Shown: one piece after another, positions 23,296 through 31,169 of the stretch
Position numbering within the stretch: the first letter of the stretch is position 1
Layout of the letters: each line of letters opens with the position of its first letter
Origin: Geomobilibacter sp964432205
GTDB lineage: Bacteria > Desulfobacterota > Desulfuromonadia > Geobacterales > DSM-12255
Direction: 5' to 3'
DNA length: 64,000 nucleotides
NCBI GenBank assembly: GCA_964432205.1
Contig: CAYSMK010000016.1
Span: 1 to 64,000, forward strand
Notes under the pieces: model-generated
What the model was told of the DNA's origin: nothing
Seen by the model: only the letters and a program-made list of their open reading frames with translations
Database searches by the model: none
Made by a program: the position numbers and the translations under genes

Positions 23296-23788
23296 TGCAA
23301 AATGTCCGGCGTGCGGAGTGGCGGGGAAAAGAGTAAAGACGATCACCCTCCGCTCTCTGCTCCGCCCGGAAAAACAGATGAAAATCGGGGAGGGACAATA
23401 CTATTTCTGCGGCTCGATGGGGTGCGAAACGGCCTACTTCGCCGAAGAGGGAGAAAAGACCTTTTCCACGTCGGACCTGACGGTGCGGGTCGGGATCAAG
23501 GAATCCATTTCCCCACGGCCGATCTGCTACTGCTTCGACCATAGCGTGGAGGAGATATTTGATGAGGTCGAGCGAACCGGGAGGAGCACACTCTTTGCCG
23601 ACATCAGGAAGCGGATAGCGGCGGAAGGGTGTTCGTGTGAAACGAAAAATCCCCAGGGCGCATGCTGTCTCGGTACGGTCGAAAGTGTCGTCCGGTCGGC
23701 TTATGCCCGGTTCGGCGTCGAAGAGAGTGCTGCTGAAACGAAAGGTGTAGACAAAGGGTGCTGTGGGCCAAGTGGCTGCTTTAAATGA
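23288..23788 (+). CDS. Fe-S/zinc metallochaperone (CopZ-like), mer operon
   Basis: 166 residues. The N-terminal domain has CPAC (residues 6-9) and later C41/C46, a zinc/CopZ-type fold. The second domain has CYCFDH and a CSC...ACC cluster that look like a BFD-type [2Fe-2S] site, and the tail ends GCCGPSGCF. Proteins of this type (putative iron-sulfur metallochaperones) occur in mer and copper loci. It probably hands Hg(II) or Cu(I) between cytosolic partners. The start at 23288 is set by GGAGG with correct spacing. It overlaps merR. Confidence 0.8.
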   Translation: MSNAKCPACGVAGKRVKTITLRSLLRPEKQMKIGEGQYYFCGSMGCETAYFAEEGEKTFSTSDLTVRVGIKESISPRPICYCFDHSVEEIFDEVERTGRSTLFADIRKRIAAEGCSCETKNPQGACCLGTVESVVRSAYARFGVEESAAETKGVDKGCCGPSGCFK

Positions 23789-23817
23789 TGGTTAATAGAG
23801 CGAAAAGGAGAGTCGCG

Positions 23818-23925
23818 ATGAAAAAGGAAACCGTATTCAGTTTAGTGGCAGCAGGGGCGTTTCTTCTGGCGACCGCCTTTTTGATCGCTCACGCGGTCCG
23901 GGGAGGGGTATGTCGCAAATTCTAG
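23818..23925 (+). CDS. 35-residue membrane peptide before merT
   Basis: AAAGGAGAG precedes an ATG giving MKKETVFSLVAAGAFLLATA, then FLIAHAVRG and a short tail with one Cys. It is a single hydrophobic helix. MerT, 35 bp downstream, starts MKKETMTSVGAMAAALLAAT, so this may be a truncated duplicate of the merT start or a genuine small membrane peptide. Confidence 0.5.
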   Translation: MKKETVFSLVAAGAFLLATAFLIAHAVRGGVCRKF

Positions 23926-23959
23926 TCCCAAAGGTAAACTTGGCAATGAGGAGATTTTT

Positions 23960-24295
23960 ATGAAAAAAGAAACCATGACCAGCGTAGGGGCGATGGCGGC
24001 GGCCCTTCTGGCGGCAACGTGCTGCATCGGACCGGTGATCTTTGTGCTCTTCGGCGCTTCCTTCGCCTTTCTCGGGAAGCTGTCGTTCATGGAGCAGTTC
24101 CGCCCCTACTTCCTCGGGCTGGCAGGCATCATGGTCGGCTATTCCTTCTGGAAGCTCTACCTGAAGAAGTCCGATTGCGCCTGTCCCGCGGATATTCGTA
24201 TCAGGCGCATCTCCCGCTGGATTTTCTGGGTCGGATTGGTAGTGGTCCTATTGGCGGTTTTTTCCAAGACAATCATACTATGGCTCTATAGCTGA
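23960..24295 (+). CDS. merT: MerT mercuric ion transporter
   Basis: 111 residues with three TM helices. The vicinal Cys pair CC (21-22) in the first helix and a second Cys pair (CAC) in the cytosolic loop after helix 2 (KKSDCACPAD) match MerT, which passes Hg(II) from MerP into the cell. It follows an AGGAG ribosome site and is 9 bp before merP. Confidence 0.93.
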   Translation: MKKETMTSVGAMAAALLAATCCIGPVIFVLFGASFAFLGKLSFMEQFRPYFLGLAGIMVGYSFWKLYLKKSDCACPADIRIRRISRWIFWVGLVVVLLAVFSKTIILWLYS

Positions 24296-24304
24296 AAAGG
24301 AGAA

Positions 24305-24610
24305 ATGATGATGAAGAGAATTATTGGAACGGTGCTGGTCGCGGTTATGCTTCTGACGGCCGGTTATGCCCTTGCGGCGCAACAGGTGGTGATGGATATC
24401 AAGGGGATGACCTGCGATCTCTGTCCTATTGCGATAAAGAAATCGCTGGGGAAAGTCGCGGGGGTCAAGAGCGTCAAGGTCTCGTTCGAGGATAAGAAGG
24501 CACGGCTCACCGTGGACGACACCGTGACCAACAAGACCCTGGAAGATGCGGTGCGGAAGGCGGGCGAGCAGTATATGGGGAAGGTTGTCGAAAGGAAACC
24601 GGAGCGTTAG
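24305..24610 (+). CDS. merP: MerP-like periplasmic mercury-binding protein
   Basis: 101 residues: a signal peptide (cleavage near ALAA, about residue 25) and one heavy-metal-associated domain with GMTCDLCP (C37, C40). Canonical MerP has GMTCAACP, so the loop is slightly altered. The start may be any of three adjacent in-frame codons (ATG ATG ATG); the first is given. It lies directly after merT in the mer operon. Confidence 0.9.
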   Translation: MMMKRIIGTVLVAVMLLTAGYALAAQQVVMDIKGMTCDLCPIAIKKSLGKVAGVKSVKVSFEDKKARLTVDDTVTNKTLEDAVRKAGEQYMGKVVERKPER

Positions 24611-24644
24611 TCCTAATAGGAACCGGTTGGGGATCGGAGCTCGT

Positions 24645-25352
24645 ATGAGAACGTGCATCCACTGCTCCATTGAGGTCGAGGGGGAAGGGTTTGAGACCGC
24701 GGAAGGGTTATTCTGTTGCGAGCGGTGTTACAAGAGGGCGCAGGAACTTCAAAAGACCTGGAGGGAGCGCGAGGAAGCCTATCTTGCGACGATCAACGCC
24801 ATCGTCACCGCCTTGGACATCCGCGAGCACGGGACGGGAATGCACTCCCAGCGGGTCTCCGATTACACCCACTTTCTTGCCCGGGAAGCAGGATTTCCGG
24901 AAGAGGAGTGTCTGGCCATATGCAGGGGGGCGCTTCTTCACGACATCGGGAAGATCGGGATACCGGATGCCGTACTTCTCAAACGGGGAAGTCTTACGCC
25001 GGAGGAATGGGAAACCATGAGACGGCATCCGGAGCTCGGACGCCGCATCTTGGCGGGAATACCTTTTCTGCAAACCGCCGCGGCCATAGTGCATGCCCAT
25101 CACGAGCGCTATGACGGCAGCGGTTATCCCCTGGGATCGAAAGGCAAAGATATACCCATCGGCGCCAGGCTATTCGCCATTGCGGATACGATGGACGCCA
25201 TTACTTCGGACAGGCCGTATCATGAAAAAGAATCATTTGCCGTGGCATGCGAAGAAATAAAAAGCCGCTCCGGTAAGGATTTCGATCCTGATTTAGTCTC
25301 CCTCTTCTTGAACTCGGCCGGAGAATTCAGGGGGAAATTCAACTTGGCATAA
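24645..25352 (+). CDS. Cytosolic HD-GYP phosphodiesterase with N-terminal zinc finger, in the mer operon
   Basis: 235 residues. The N terminus (1-30) has CIHC and CCERC, a four-Cys treble-clef-like finger. The rest is a compact HD-GYP domain: LLHDIGKIGIPD (H99, D100), HHERYDGSGYPLGSKGKDIP and DTMDAITSDRPY. HD-GYP enzymes hydrolyse c-di-GMP. The domain is intact here. It sits between merP and merB, all in one direction with short gaps (34 and 17 bp), so it should be mercury-induced. The Cys finger could itself bind Hg(II), making a metal-gated phosphodiesterase, but that is a hypothesis. Confidence 0.88.
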   Translation: MRTCIHCSIEVEGEGFETAEGLFCCERCYKRAQELQKTWREREEAYLATINAIVTALDIREHGTGMHSQRVSDYTHFLAREAGFPEEECLAICRGALLHDIGKIGIPDAVLLKRGSLTPEEWETMRRHPELGRRILAGIPFLQTAAAIVHAHHERYDGSGYPLGSKGKDIPIGARLFAIADTMDAITSDRPYHEKESFAVACEEIKSRSGKDFDPDLVSLFLNSAGEFRGKFNLA

Positions 25353-25369
25353 GGAAGGAGGAGTATAAC

Positions 25370-26020
25370 GTGGCCGGACTTATGGAGCGGATCGGAGAAT
25401 CGGTACGTAGGAGGAGTGCGGCGGCAAAGCTTGACCTCGTAGAAGACGAAATCAGGAAGTTCATCCTGTGGAGGTTTGCAAGTACCGGCAATGCTCCTTT
25501 ACTGCAAGAGATCAGGGAAGAAATGGGCCTCGCTTCCATGGAATTCGTCAGCCGCACTGTGGAAAAACTCGAACGGGCAGATATCCTGACGAGAAAAGGG
25601 GGGGACATCGTTTCCGCCTATCCCTTCTCGGCCCAGAAGACGCGCCACAGGGTTGTTTTCGCCGCCGGCCGCCGGGTGTACGCCCTCTGTGCTACGGATG
25701 CCTTGGGAATTCATTTCATGTTGAACGAGCCTATCATTATCCTCTCACGGTGCCCTTGGTGCGAAGGGGAAATGGAGGTGGCCGTGAAAAACGGCAAGAT
25801 CGATTCCCGTAAGCCGGAAGGGATGCTGGAGTTTGTGAGCGAACGGGACCGGTGTGGCTGCACGGCGGAAACCTGCTGTCCCTACATCAACTTCTTCTGC
25901 TCCGGGGAACATCTGATGAAATGGCGCGAGAAAAATCCCGAACTAAGAAACGGTGAGGCCTATTCACTTTCACAAGCGTTGCAACATGGCAAGATGATAT
26001 TCGAAGATTTCCTCCGGTAA
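25370..26020 (+). CDS. merB: MerB-type organomercurial lyase
   Basis: 216 residues, near the usual MerB length. An N-terminal winged-helix-like region is followed by the catalytic block LCATDALGIHF, with C107 and D110 spaced as MerB C96 and D99. A second Cys cluster, TCCPYINFFCSGEHLMKW (C169/C170), matches the region of C159 (HFF...W). It cleaves the carbon-mercury bond and passes Hg(II) to MerA, the next gene. Extra Cys (CPWC, CGC) are unusual. The start is a GTG after AAGGAGGAG. Confidence 0.85.
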   Translation: MAGLMERIGESVRRRSAAAKLDLVEDEIRKFILWRFASTGNAPLLQEIREEMGLASMEFVSRTVEKLERADILTRKGGDIVSAYPFSAQKTRHRVVFAAGRRVYALCATDALGIHFMLNEPIIILSRCPWCEGEMEVAVKNGKIDSRKPEGMLEFVSERDRCGCTAETCCPYINFFCSGEHLMKWREKNPELRNGEAYSLSQALQHGKMIFEDFLR

Positions 26021-26046
26021 CTCGCCGGGGAGAAAAGGAGGAGAGC

Positions 26047-27450
26047 ATGGAACGGTACGATCTGATTATTCTGGGAGGAGGCGCTACAGCTTTTGCGGCG
26101 GCTACTGAGGCGGACCGCATCGGCATCAAGACGGTCATCATCAACGACGGCCTTCCCATGGGGGGGACCTGTGTGAACGTGGGGTGCATGCCCACTAAGC
26201 ACCTCCTGGCCGTAGCCGGAGAACTGCACGCAATCCGCAATCCCCGCTTCGCCTCCATAGCGCCCACTCTACCCGCCTTCGACTTCGGGAAGGCGATGGC
26301 TGACAAGGACCTCCTCATCACGGAAGCCCGCCGGAAGAACTATCGAGATGTCCTGGCGGGGTTTACCCATGTCACATGGATCGACGGGAAAGGTTCCTTT
26401 GCATCCGAGCGGACCATCCGGGTCGGGGACAGGGAAATCGAGGGAGAACATATCCTCATCGCCACCGGCTGCCGGACCAGGGTCTACCCCATCGAGGGGC
26501 TGGTGGAGACAGGCTATGTAACCAACCGGGAGGCGCTATCGCTGCAGAGGCTCCCCTCTTCCCTGATGGTGCTGGGGGGAGGCCCGCTGGGGCTTGAATT
26601 TGCCCTGATATTCGCCCGCTTCGGTACCAAGGTAAAGGTCGTCGAGGTGGCAAAGAGGATCGCCGCCATGTCCGAGCCGGAAATCTGCGAAGCCCTCTGC
26701 GGTTACCTGGAAGGCGAAGGGATTGAGTTTCACACAGGTGTAAAGATTTTGAGGGTAAGGAAAAGCGGTGCATTCAAAGAGGTTGTCGTCGAGACGGACG
26801 GCAAGGAAATGGCGGTCCAAGGGGAAGAGATCCTGGTGGCCACCGGAGTGGTCGGGAACATCGAAGGGCTGAACCTGGAGGGGATCGGCATCGAGACAGA
26901 GAAGGGTTGCAACGTCAAGGTGAACGAGCACCTCCAGACCAGCATCCCCCACATCTGGGCCGCGGGTGACGTGGTCTGCCACATCTGCCTGGAGACCGTC
27001 GCCGCAAAGGAAGGGAAGACAGTGGTGGAGAACGCCTTCAAGGGTGCGCAGAAGAGTATGGACTTTGGCAGCATCCCCTTTGCCGTCTTCACCGACCCGG
27101 AAGTGGCCGGGGTGGGACTCACGGAGGCCCAATACATGGCCCGCTACGGCACCTGCACCTGCCGGACAGTCCAGTTGAATCAGGTCCCGAAGGCCCTTGC
27201 CGTGAACGACACGAGGGGGCTGGTGAAAATGGTCGCCCACCATGAGACCGGCAAGGTCATGGGGGTCCATATCCTCGCTCCACATGCGGCGGAGATGATT
27301 CACGAAGCGACTCTGGCGGTCAGGTTTGGCCTCACCATCGATGACCTGATCGAGACCACCCACATCTTCCCCACCTACTGTGAGGGGATAAAGATAGCGG
27401 CCCAAGCCTTCCGGCGGGACATCGGCCGGATGAGCTGCTGTGTGGAATAG
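26047..27450 (+). CDS. merA: MerA mercuric reductase without the N-terminal HMA domain
   Basis: 467 residues. FAD-binding GGGATAFAAA, redox-active disulfide TCVNVGC (C42, C47), an NAD(P)H-binding region (VLGGGPLGLEFA), dimerisation domain and the C-terminal vicinal Cys pair (C464, C465; MSCCVE) that receives Hg(II). It reduces Hg(II) to Hg(0) with NADPH. The NmerA domain present in many MerA proteins is missing; the separate Fe-S chaperone may supply mercury instead. It is the last full gene of the operon. Confidence 0.95.
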   Translation: MERYDLIILGGGATAFAAATEADRIGIKTVIINDGLPMGGTCVNVGCMPTKHLLAVAGELHAIRNPRFASIAPTLPAFDFGKAMADKDLLITEARRKNYRDVLAGFTHVTWIDGKGSFASERTIRVGDREIEGEHILIATGCRTRVYPIEGLVETGYVTNREALSLQRLPSSLMVLGGGPLGLEFALIFARFGTKVKVVEVAKRIAAMSEPEICEALCGYLEGEGIEFHTGVKILRVRKSGAFKEVVVETDGKEMAVQGEEILVATGVVGNIEGLNLEGIGIETEKGCNVKVNEHLQTSIPHIWAAGDVVCHICLETVAAKEGKTVVENAFKGAQKSMDFGSIPFAVFTDPEVAGVGLTEAQYMARYGTCTCRTVQLNQVPKALAVNDTRGLVKMVAHHETGKVMGVHILAPHAAEMIHEATLAVRFGLTIDDLIETTHIFPTYCEGIKIAAQAFRRDIGRMSCCVE

Positions 27451-27591
27451 GGGGATAAACATGTCGGAAGAGAAGGTAAAGGATAAAAAGACCTTTTCAC
27501 CGCTAACAACCTGACTAATCGAGGAAAGCAAGCTTTTGGCCTCAGAGCTCGCGCATTGTGGTACCCTCAGTTTTTTTACGAGCTTGAAGAT

Positions 27592-28554
27592 TCAGGCGGG
27601 TAATTCTCCATCTCGATACCGTTCCGCGATCAATTTCAGGTCTTCCGACGCTACCGCGAGGAACGATGCTATTACCGCAGGATCAAAATGAGTGCCGCTT
27701 TGGTCAAGAATCTCGCTTACCGCCTGGTCATGGGTAATGGGTGATCGGTAGGGGCGTTGTGAAGTAAGAGCGTCGTAGACGTCAGCCACCATGAACAGCC
27801 TCGCTCCAAGAGGGATGTCATCTCCTTTCAGGCCGCGGGGGTACCCCTTGCCGTCGTACCGCTCGTGGTGTGCAAGGACGATTTCCGCTGCATCCTTGAG
27901 GAAGCCGATCCGTTTTACGATGCGGTAGCCCGCCTCGGGATGCTTGCGCATCTCCTGCCAATCTTCGTTGGTCAACTCCCCGGGCTTCAAGAGGATCTGG
28001 TCGGGAACGGCAATCTTGCCAACGTCGTGAAGCAAAGCTCCGAAACCAATCTTTCGCCTTGTTTGTTCATCAACACCAAACCGGGTAGCGATCAATTCTG
28101 TATATTCCCGTACTCGCTGAGAATGCAAGCGGGTGTTATGCTCGCGCAGGTCCAGTGCCGAAACCAGGCCGAGAAGGGTCTCCTCATTGGCGTTGGCAAG
28201 CTCCTCAAGAAGTAACCGCTGCCTGTCGAACAGCCAGCCCGGGATGACCCCGGCCACCCAGAAACCAACCAGCTCTCCCACCTGATTCGCCTGCTCCATA
28301 TAGTTGCCCGGCCAGTCCAGAAACGCATGCAGGATAAAGAGCAGGCTGACTGCCAAGGCTGCCGTGCACGCCCCCCTGAGTCCAAACCAGGCGGCGGCAA
28401 TGACCGGCGGCAGAAAGTACAGCTTCCTGAAGATGATATGAAGTGTGTGATAGGTATGTGGCTCGGTTGGCGTCAGGTAGTGCAGCAGGGCGATTATGCC
28501 GATTACGCCCGTGAGAAAAATGATTTTGTTTCGGGAGCCTTGTTGCCTGCCCAT
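27592..28554 (-). CDS. Membrane HD-GYP phosphodiesterase
   Basis: 320 residues. Four TM helices at the N terminus (RKLYFLPPVIAAAWFGLRGA in the second part), then an HD-GYP domain with LLHDVGKIAVPD, HHERYDGKGYPRGLKGDDIP and DVYDALTSQRPY, all intact. It should hydrolyse c-di-GMP in response to a membrane or periplasmic cue. It is a close paralogue of the HE-variant protein at 18617-19627 along its whole length. Transcribed leftward, it lies tail-to-tail with the mer operon and back-to-back with a sigma-54 operon. Confidence 0.92.
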   Translation of the reverse strand: MGRQQGSRNKIIFLTGVIGIIALLHYLTPTEPHTYHTLHIIFRKLYFLPPVIAAAWFGLRGACTAALAVSLLFILHAFLDWPGNYMEQANQVGELVGFWVAGVIPGWLFDRQRLLLEELANANEETLLGLVSALDLREHNTRLHSQRVREYTELIATRFGVDEQTRRKIGFGALLHDVGKIAVPDQILLKPGELTNEDWQEMRKHPEAGYRIVKRIGFLKDAAEIVLAHHERYDGKGYPRGLKGDDIPLGARLFMVADVYDALTSQRPYRSPITHDQAVSEILDQSGTHFDPAVIASFLAVASEDLKLIAERYRDGELPA

Positions 28555-28619
28555 GGCATCCTCCTTGGTTCGACAAAGCAGCTATTGTGGCAGTCACATC
28601 TGTTTCCTGACTGACAGCA

Positions 28620-28658
28620 GAAAATTCTCCGATTTCAGAGGGTCGATGTAGCATATTC
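28620..28658. promoter_or_regulatory. Paired GAATATTC-like sites, putative enhancer
   Basis: GAAAATTC (28620-28627) and GCATATTC (28651-28658) are 31 bp apart, the same spacing as the pair before the hydrogenase operon (3171 and 3202). They lie about 90-130 bp upstream of the promoter at 28738. The matches are looser than at the other three loci. Confidence 0.4.
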
Positions 28659-28737
28659 TTTATTGTTACGATCACTTCTCAAGGGGAAGCAACCAAGCAA
28701 ACCGCATAATATCTGCATGTTACGCTATTTATCCGAG

Positions 28738-28755
28738 CTTGGCACGCATATTGAT
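28738..28755 (+). promoter_or_regulatory. Sigma-54-type promoter of the 28813-29601 operon
   Basis: CTTGGCAC-GCATA-TTGAT matches the TGGCAC-N5-TTGA form of the other three promoters in the window. The expected start is near 28767, 46 nt before the first gene. Confidence 0.65.
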
Positions 28756-28812
28756 CTATAGAGGCTATTAATGCTGCACGCAACAAAAATTCTTTACCAA
28801 GGAGACAGACAA

Positions 28813-29130
28813 ATGAAAAAGAACATGATCACAGGAATTGCACTGGCATCAGGGATGCTTTTGGTCGGCACTTTGACCGCCTCAGCAGCCGGTTCATGCT
28901 GCATTGATGGCAAATGTTCCGACAAGCAAACCGTCCAGCAGTTTACAAAGGAGACTTCAGCCTTAACCAGCGCATTGAAAGCGAAGGGCATCGAACTCAG
29001 AGAGCTGGCAGCCTATGGCACCTACGATATCCGCAAACAAGAGGCACTCGAAGAGGAGATAAAAGAGATCAAAACCAGGATCAACGTTGTGGGACAGAAG
29101 TACGACATTCCCGCCTGCTGCCGCAGTTAA
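28813..29130 (+). CDS. Exported Cys-containing helical protein
   Basis: 105 residues with a signal peptide (cleavage near ASAA, about residue 24). The mature N terminus has SCCIDGKCSD, a long amphipathic helical region follows (ELRELAAYGTYDIRKQEALE), and it ends DIPACCRS. The two CC pairs could form metal sites or disulfides. The ATG at 28813 follows AAGGAGACAG. It is the first gene of a sigma-54 operon with a lipoprotein and a 58-residue peptide. The family is not recognised. Confidence 0.7.
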   Translation: MKKNMITGIALASGMLLVGTLTASAAGSCCIDGKCSDKQTVQQFTKETSALTSALKAKGIELRELAAYGTYDIRKQEALEEEIKEIKTRINVVGQKYDIPACCRS

Positions 29131-29224
29131 TCGATCCAAACTTTGTGTTATGGGCGTACCCCGGGGTCACCTCCTTGCCGTGGTACGCCATTTTTTCCAC
29201 ATCATTCAAATGGAAGGATACTCA

Positions 29225-29404
29225 ATGAAAGCAGCACTGTTTATTCTATTGTCCGGGCTCCTGCTCGCTTCCTCCGGTTGCGCAGTAATCGATTTCCTTG
29301 ATGGCAAGCACCTCCCCCCTGCTTCGGAATATGATCGTCCACCGTATAGAAGTCCCCAGTATGGAACAGGTTACGGTAGTTCAGGTGGCGGCCATTCACA
29401 CTGA
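29225..29404 (+). CDS. Small lipoprotein (59 residues)
   Basis: Signal peptide with lipobox SSGC (MKAALFILLSGLLLASSGC), then a short polar tail rich in Pro, Tyr and Gly that ends SSGGGHSH. The ATG follows GGAAGGATACTC. It is the second gene of the operon beginning at 28813. It is similar in size and end sequence to the lipoprotein at 20444-20596 in another sigma-54 operon. Confidence 0.65.
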   Translation: MKAALFILLSGLLLASSGCAVIDFLDGKHLPPASEYDRPPYRSPQYGTGYGSSGGGHSH

Positions 29405-29424
29405 CCGATGAAAGAGTAATCACG

Positions 29425-29601
29425 ATGAACGCAGTCAGACTCAATTTCGTCGCACCGATGTTGTTTGTGAAGTTCAGCATTCTTGTTATAATAATTTTTT
29501 CTCTTACTTTGGCTAAGCCGGCGGCCATCGCAGCTCACAAGGGTGCACAGAAGATATGTGCGGCTATCATGAAGGCAGATGATTGCATCAAACACTGCTG
29601 A
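29425..29601 (+). CDS. 58-residue secreted/membrane peptide (paralogue of the hydrogenase-operon peptide)
   Basis: One hydrophobic helix (about residues 10-30) with APMLFVKFSI and FSLTLAKPAA, then AHKGAQKICAAIMKADDCIKHC. It matches the 58-residue peptide at 2843-3019 over its full length, about 60% identical by eye, with both Cys of the tail and the final KHC conserved. Upstream GAAAGAG could serve as the ribosome site. It is the third gene of a sigma-54 operon. No hydrogenase genes accompany this copy, so the family is not strictly tied to hydrogenase. Confidence 0.75.
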   Translation: MNAVRLNFVAPMLFVKFSILVIIIFSLTLAKPAAIAAHKGAQKICAAIMKADDCIKHC

Positions 29602-29605
29602 GAAA

Positions 29606-29664
29606 ACCGGCAAGCAGCACTGGTCATGGTCCTCTGCAGTGTATATGATAATCTGCTTGCCGGT
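29606..29664 (+). terminator. Long hairpin after the 58-residue peptide gene
   Basis: Arms ACCGGCAAGCAG and CTGCTTGCCGGT enclose about 35 nt that contain a second CACTG/CAGTG pairing. There is no U-run, so termination would be non-canonical. Confidence 0.45.
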
Positions 29665-29740
29665 AAGAACTTAAAGAGTACAGTTACGATCAAAGCATTC
29701 GCAGGGTCCTCCCGGCCTATTCCACGACGCAGGAGGGTGG

Positions 29741-30139
29741 ATGGATTCGCAACTTATTCTGCTTATAGAAGACAATTCCGACGATGTGTTCCTGGCGACC
29801 AGGATCATCTCCAGACACACGACAATAGAGGTTATTGTCAGGTGCACCTGTGTAGAAGCCCTCACGTATCTGCTCGATGAGGATCAGCACAACAGAGCGG
29901 TTCTACCAGTGGTGGTCTTTCTCGACCTGCGTCTGCCGGACAGAAGCGGTATTGAGGTACTGGAGGCAATCAGGGCCTCAGAGCGGCTACAGGAAATCCC
30001 GGTAGTTGTGCTCAGCTCTTCCCGTCAGAATAGTGAATTAGTCCGCTGTAAAGAGCTAAACGTGCTCGATTGTCTGCAAAAGCCCCTTTGTTCCAACGAT
30101 TTTCAGCGCATTATGGAGCGGATTGGTGCTCTTAGCTGA
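29741..30139 (+). CDS. Stand-alone CheY-like response regulator (Rcp1 type)
   Basis: 132 residues forming a single receiver domain: acidic pair in LIEDNSDD, phospho-acceptor in VVFLDLRLPDRSG, Thr/Ser in VVLSSS and Lys in LQKPL. The insertion typical of Rcp1/phytochrome-type regulators is present. No output domain and no kinase gene are nearby, so its partner is elsewhere. The start is preceded by GGAGGG. Confidence 0.9.
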   Translation: MDSQLILLIEDNSDDVFLATRIISRHTTIEVIVRCTCVEALTYLLDEDQHNRAVLPVVVFLDLRLPDRSGIEVLEAIRASERLQEIPVVVLSSSRQNSELVRCKELNVLDCLQKPLCSNDFQRIMERIGALS

Positions 30140-30230
30140 TAATCATAGATTTCACACATGCGGCATTGGACGTTCTTTTAGTTTTCCTTGTCAGCAAAAT
30201 CATCACGTTAAACCCAAGGACGGACCGCCT

Positions 30231-30404
30231 TCAACTGCTGATGGCGGCAGAAACAATGCCGTAGACTTCAAGGGCCAGAAACTGACCAACGGTACCCATG
30301 GCTCCGTTAGCGACACCGATGCCCGGCTCTGCCGCAAGGGGAAAAGCATCACCGAGACGGAGCTGCTGCAGGCTGTGGCGGAGTCTTTCGTATCTATGGC
30401 TTAG
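30231..30404 (+). pseudogene. IS5-family transposase fragment
   Basis: The frame reads DGGRNNAVDFKGQKLTNGTH, then SVSDTDARLCRKGK, matching the conserved DGGRN..VDF.G.KRSN.TH.STTDP.ARL.RKG block of IS5-type transposases. The N terminus and the rest of the catalytic domain are missing. No terminal inverted repeats were found. Confidence 0.6.
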
Positions 30405-30554
30405 ATTACTGCGGACGCTGTTGAAACGCTTGCACAGGCATCCAACGTGAGATAAAACAGTTTTCGTAGGCCGGCAACCTGAATCCCCAAATTGCAGAGA
30501 AGCGCACTGCTAAGGCGTCCGCTAGCGTTTTTATACTATAGTAACGATACTATA

Positions 30555-30678
30555 ACAACGGTTGACGCCATGGATGAGGTGAACGATCGTTTCGGGGATT
30601 TCTATGTGACCTTCGGCAGCCTGAGCGGCCCCGTTCGGACTCACGGTGCTGGTGAGAAAATTCTTCATCCTTGCTGGC
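30555..30678 (+). pseudogene. DNA polymerase IV (Y-family) C-terminal fragment
   Basis: TTVDAMDEVNDRFGDFYVTF followed by GSL...HGAGEKILHPCWP resembles the little-finger end of Y-family polymerases (AMD.VN.RFGDF.VTFGSLL......ISPAWRP). Only about 40 codons remain and nothing upstream continues the gene. It is one of several remnants in this region. Confidence 0.4.
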
Positions 30679-30859
30679 CATCGTTCAATCTTTTAGTATG
30701 TTCAAAATATGTGAACAACAACATTATTGAACACTGGAAGACTACCGAGAAAGAAACCGTCATCCTTCAGCCGGCGCTGAAAAGCGTTGAAGGAGATTTG
30801 TTCATATAGAATACCAGGTTGAGCAGGTTCGCAACCTTCGCGATAAGGGCCTGGCAGAT

Positions 30860-31165
30860 TCAGCCGTTGCTGTTTTTTTTCTCAGCCTTGATGGTAAGCC
30901 GCACCAAGAGCCCGAATGGGGCCGCAATCTTTTCCAGCGCCTCCAATGTCGGGTTACCTCGATCTCGCTCTATCTCCATTAGAACCCGGGGATATATCTT
31001 CAGCACTTTCTCAGCGTATTCCGTCTGAGTAAGACCGACTATCATTCGCATGCGGCGAGTCGCCTGACCGATTGTAAGCCGCCCAGCCTCAAGATCGGAG
31101 TAGAGCTCTTCCTTATCCTTCCGGATTTCTTCCTGGCTGCGCTTTCGAGTGGGTTTCCTCGGCAT
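30860..31165 (-). CDS. HipB-like helix-turn-helix protein
   Basis: 101 residues with an Xre-type HTH in the C-terminal half (IVGLTQTEYAEKVLKIYPRV, LMEIERDRGNPTLEALEKIA). An N-terminal basic stretch (MPRKPTRKRS) is unusual for HipB. The start at 31165 follows CGGAG. It lies directly after a broken hipA-like gene whose stop is 5 bp upstream, so the pair was a hipA-hipB-type toxin-antitoxin unit in toxin-first order. With the toxin broken it is probably an orphan antitoxin or repressor. Confidence 0.75.
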   Translation of the reverse strand: MPRKPTRKRSQEEIRKDKEELYSDLEAGRLTIGQATRRMRMIVGLTQTEYAEKVLKIYPRVLMEIERDRGNPTLEALEKIAAPFGLLVRLTIKAEKKNSNG

Positions 31166-31169
31166 TGAC

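Noticed and set aside
27462..27515. 17-codon frame after merA (MSEEKVKDKKTFSPLTT)
   Set aside because: It has a weak ribosome site, but it is too short to support as a gene; it may be the start of a deleted mer-operon gene.
26536..27531. 331-codon minus-strand open frame
   Set aside because: Antisense to merA; no motif.
30492..30809. 105-codon plus-strand frame as an intact gene
   Set aside because: Only its central 40 codons resemble a Y-family polymerase; listed instead as a remnant.
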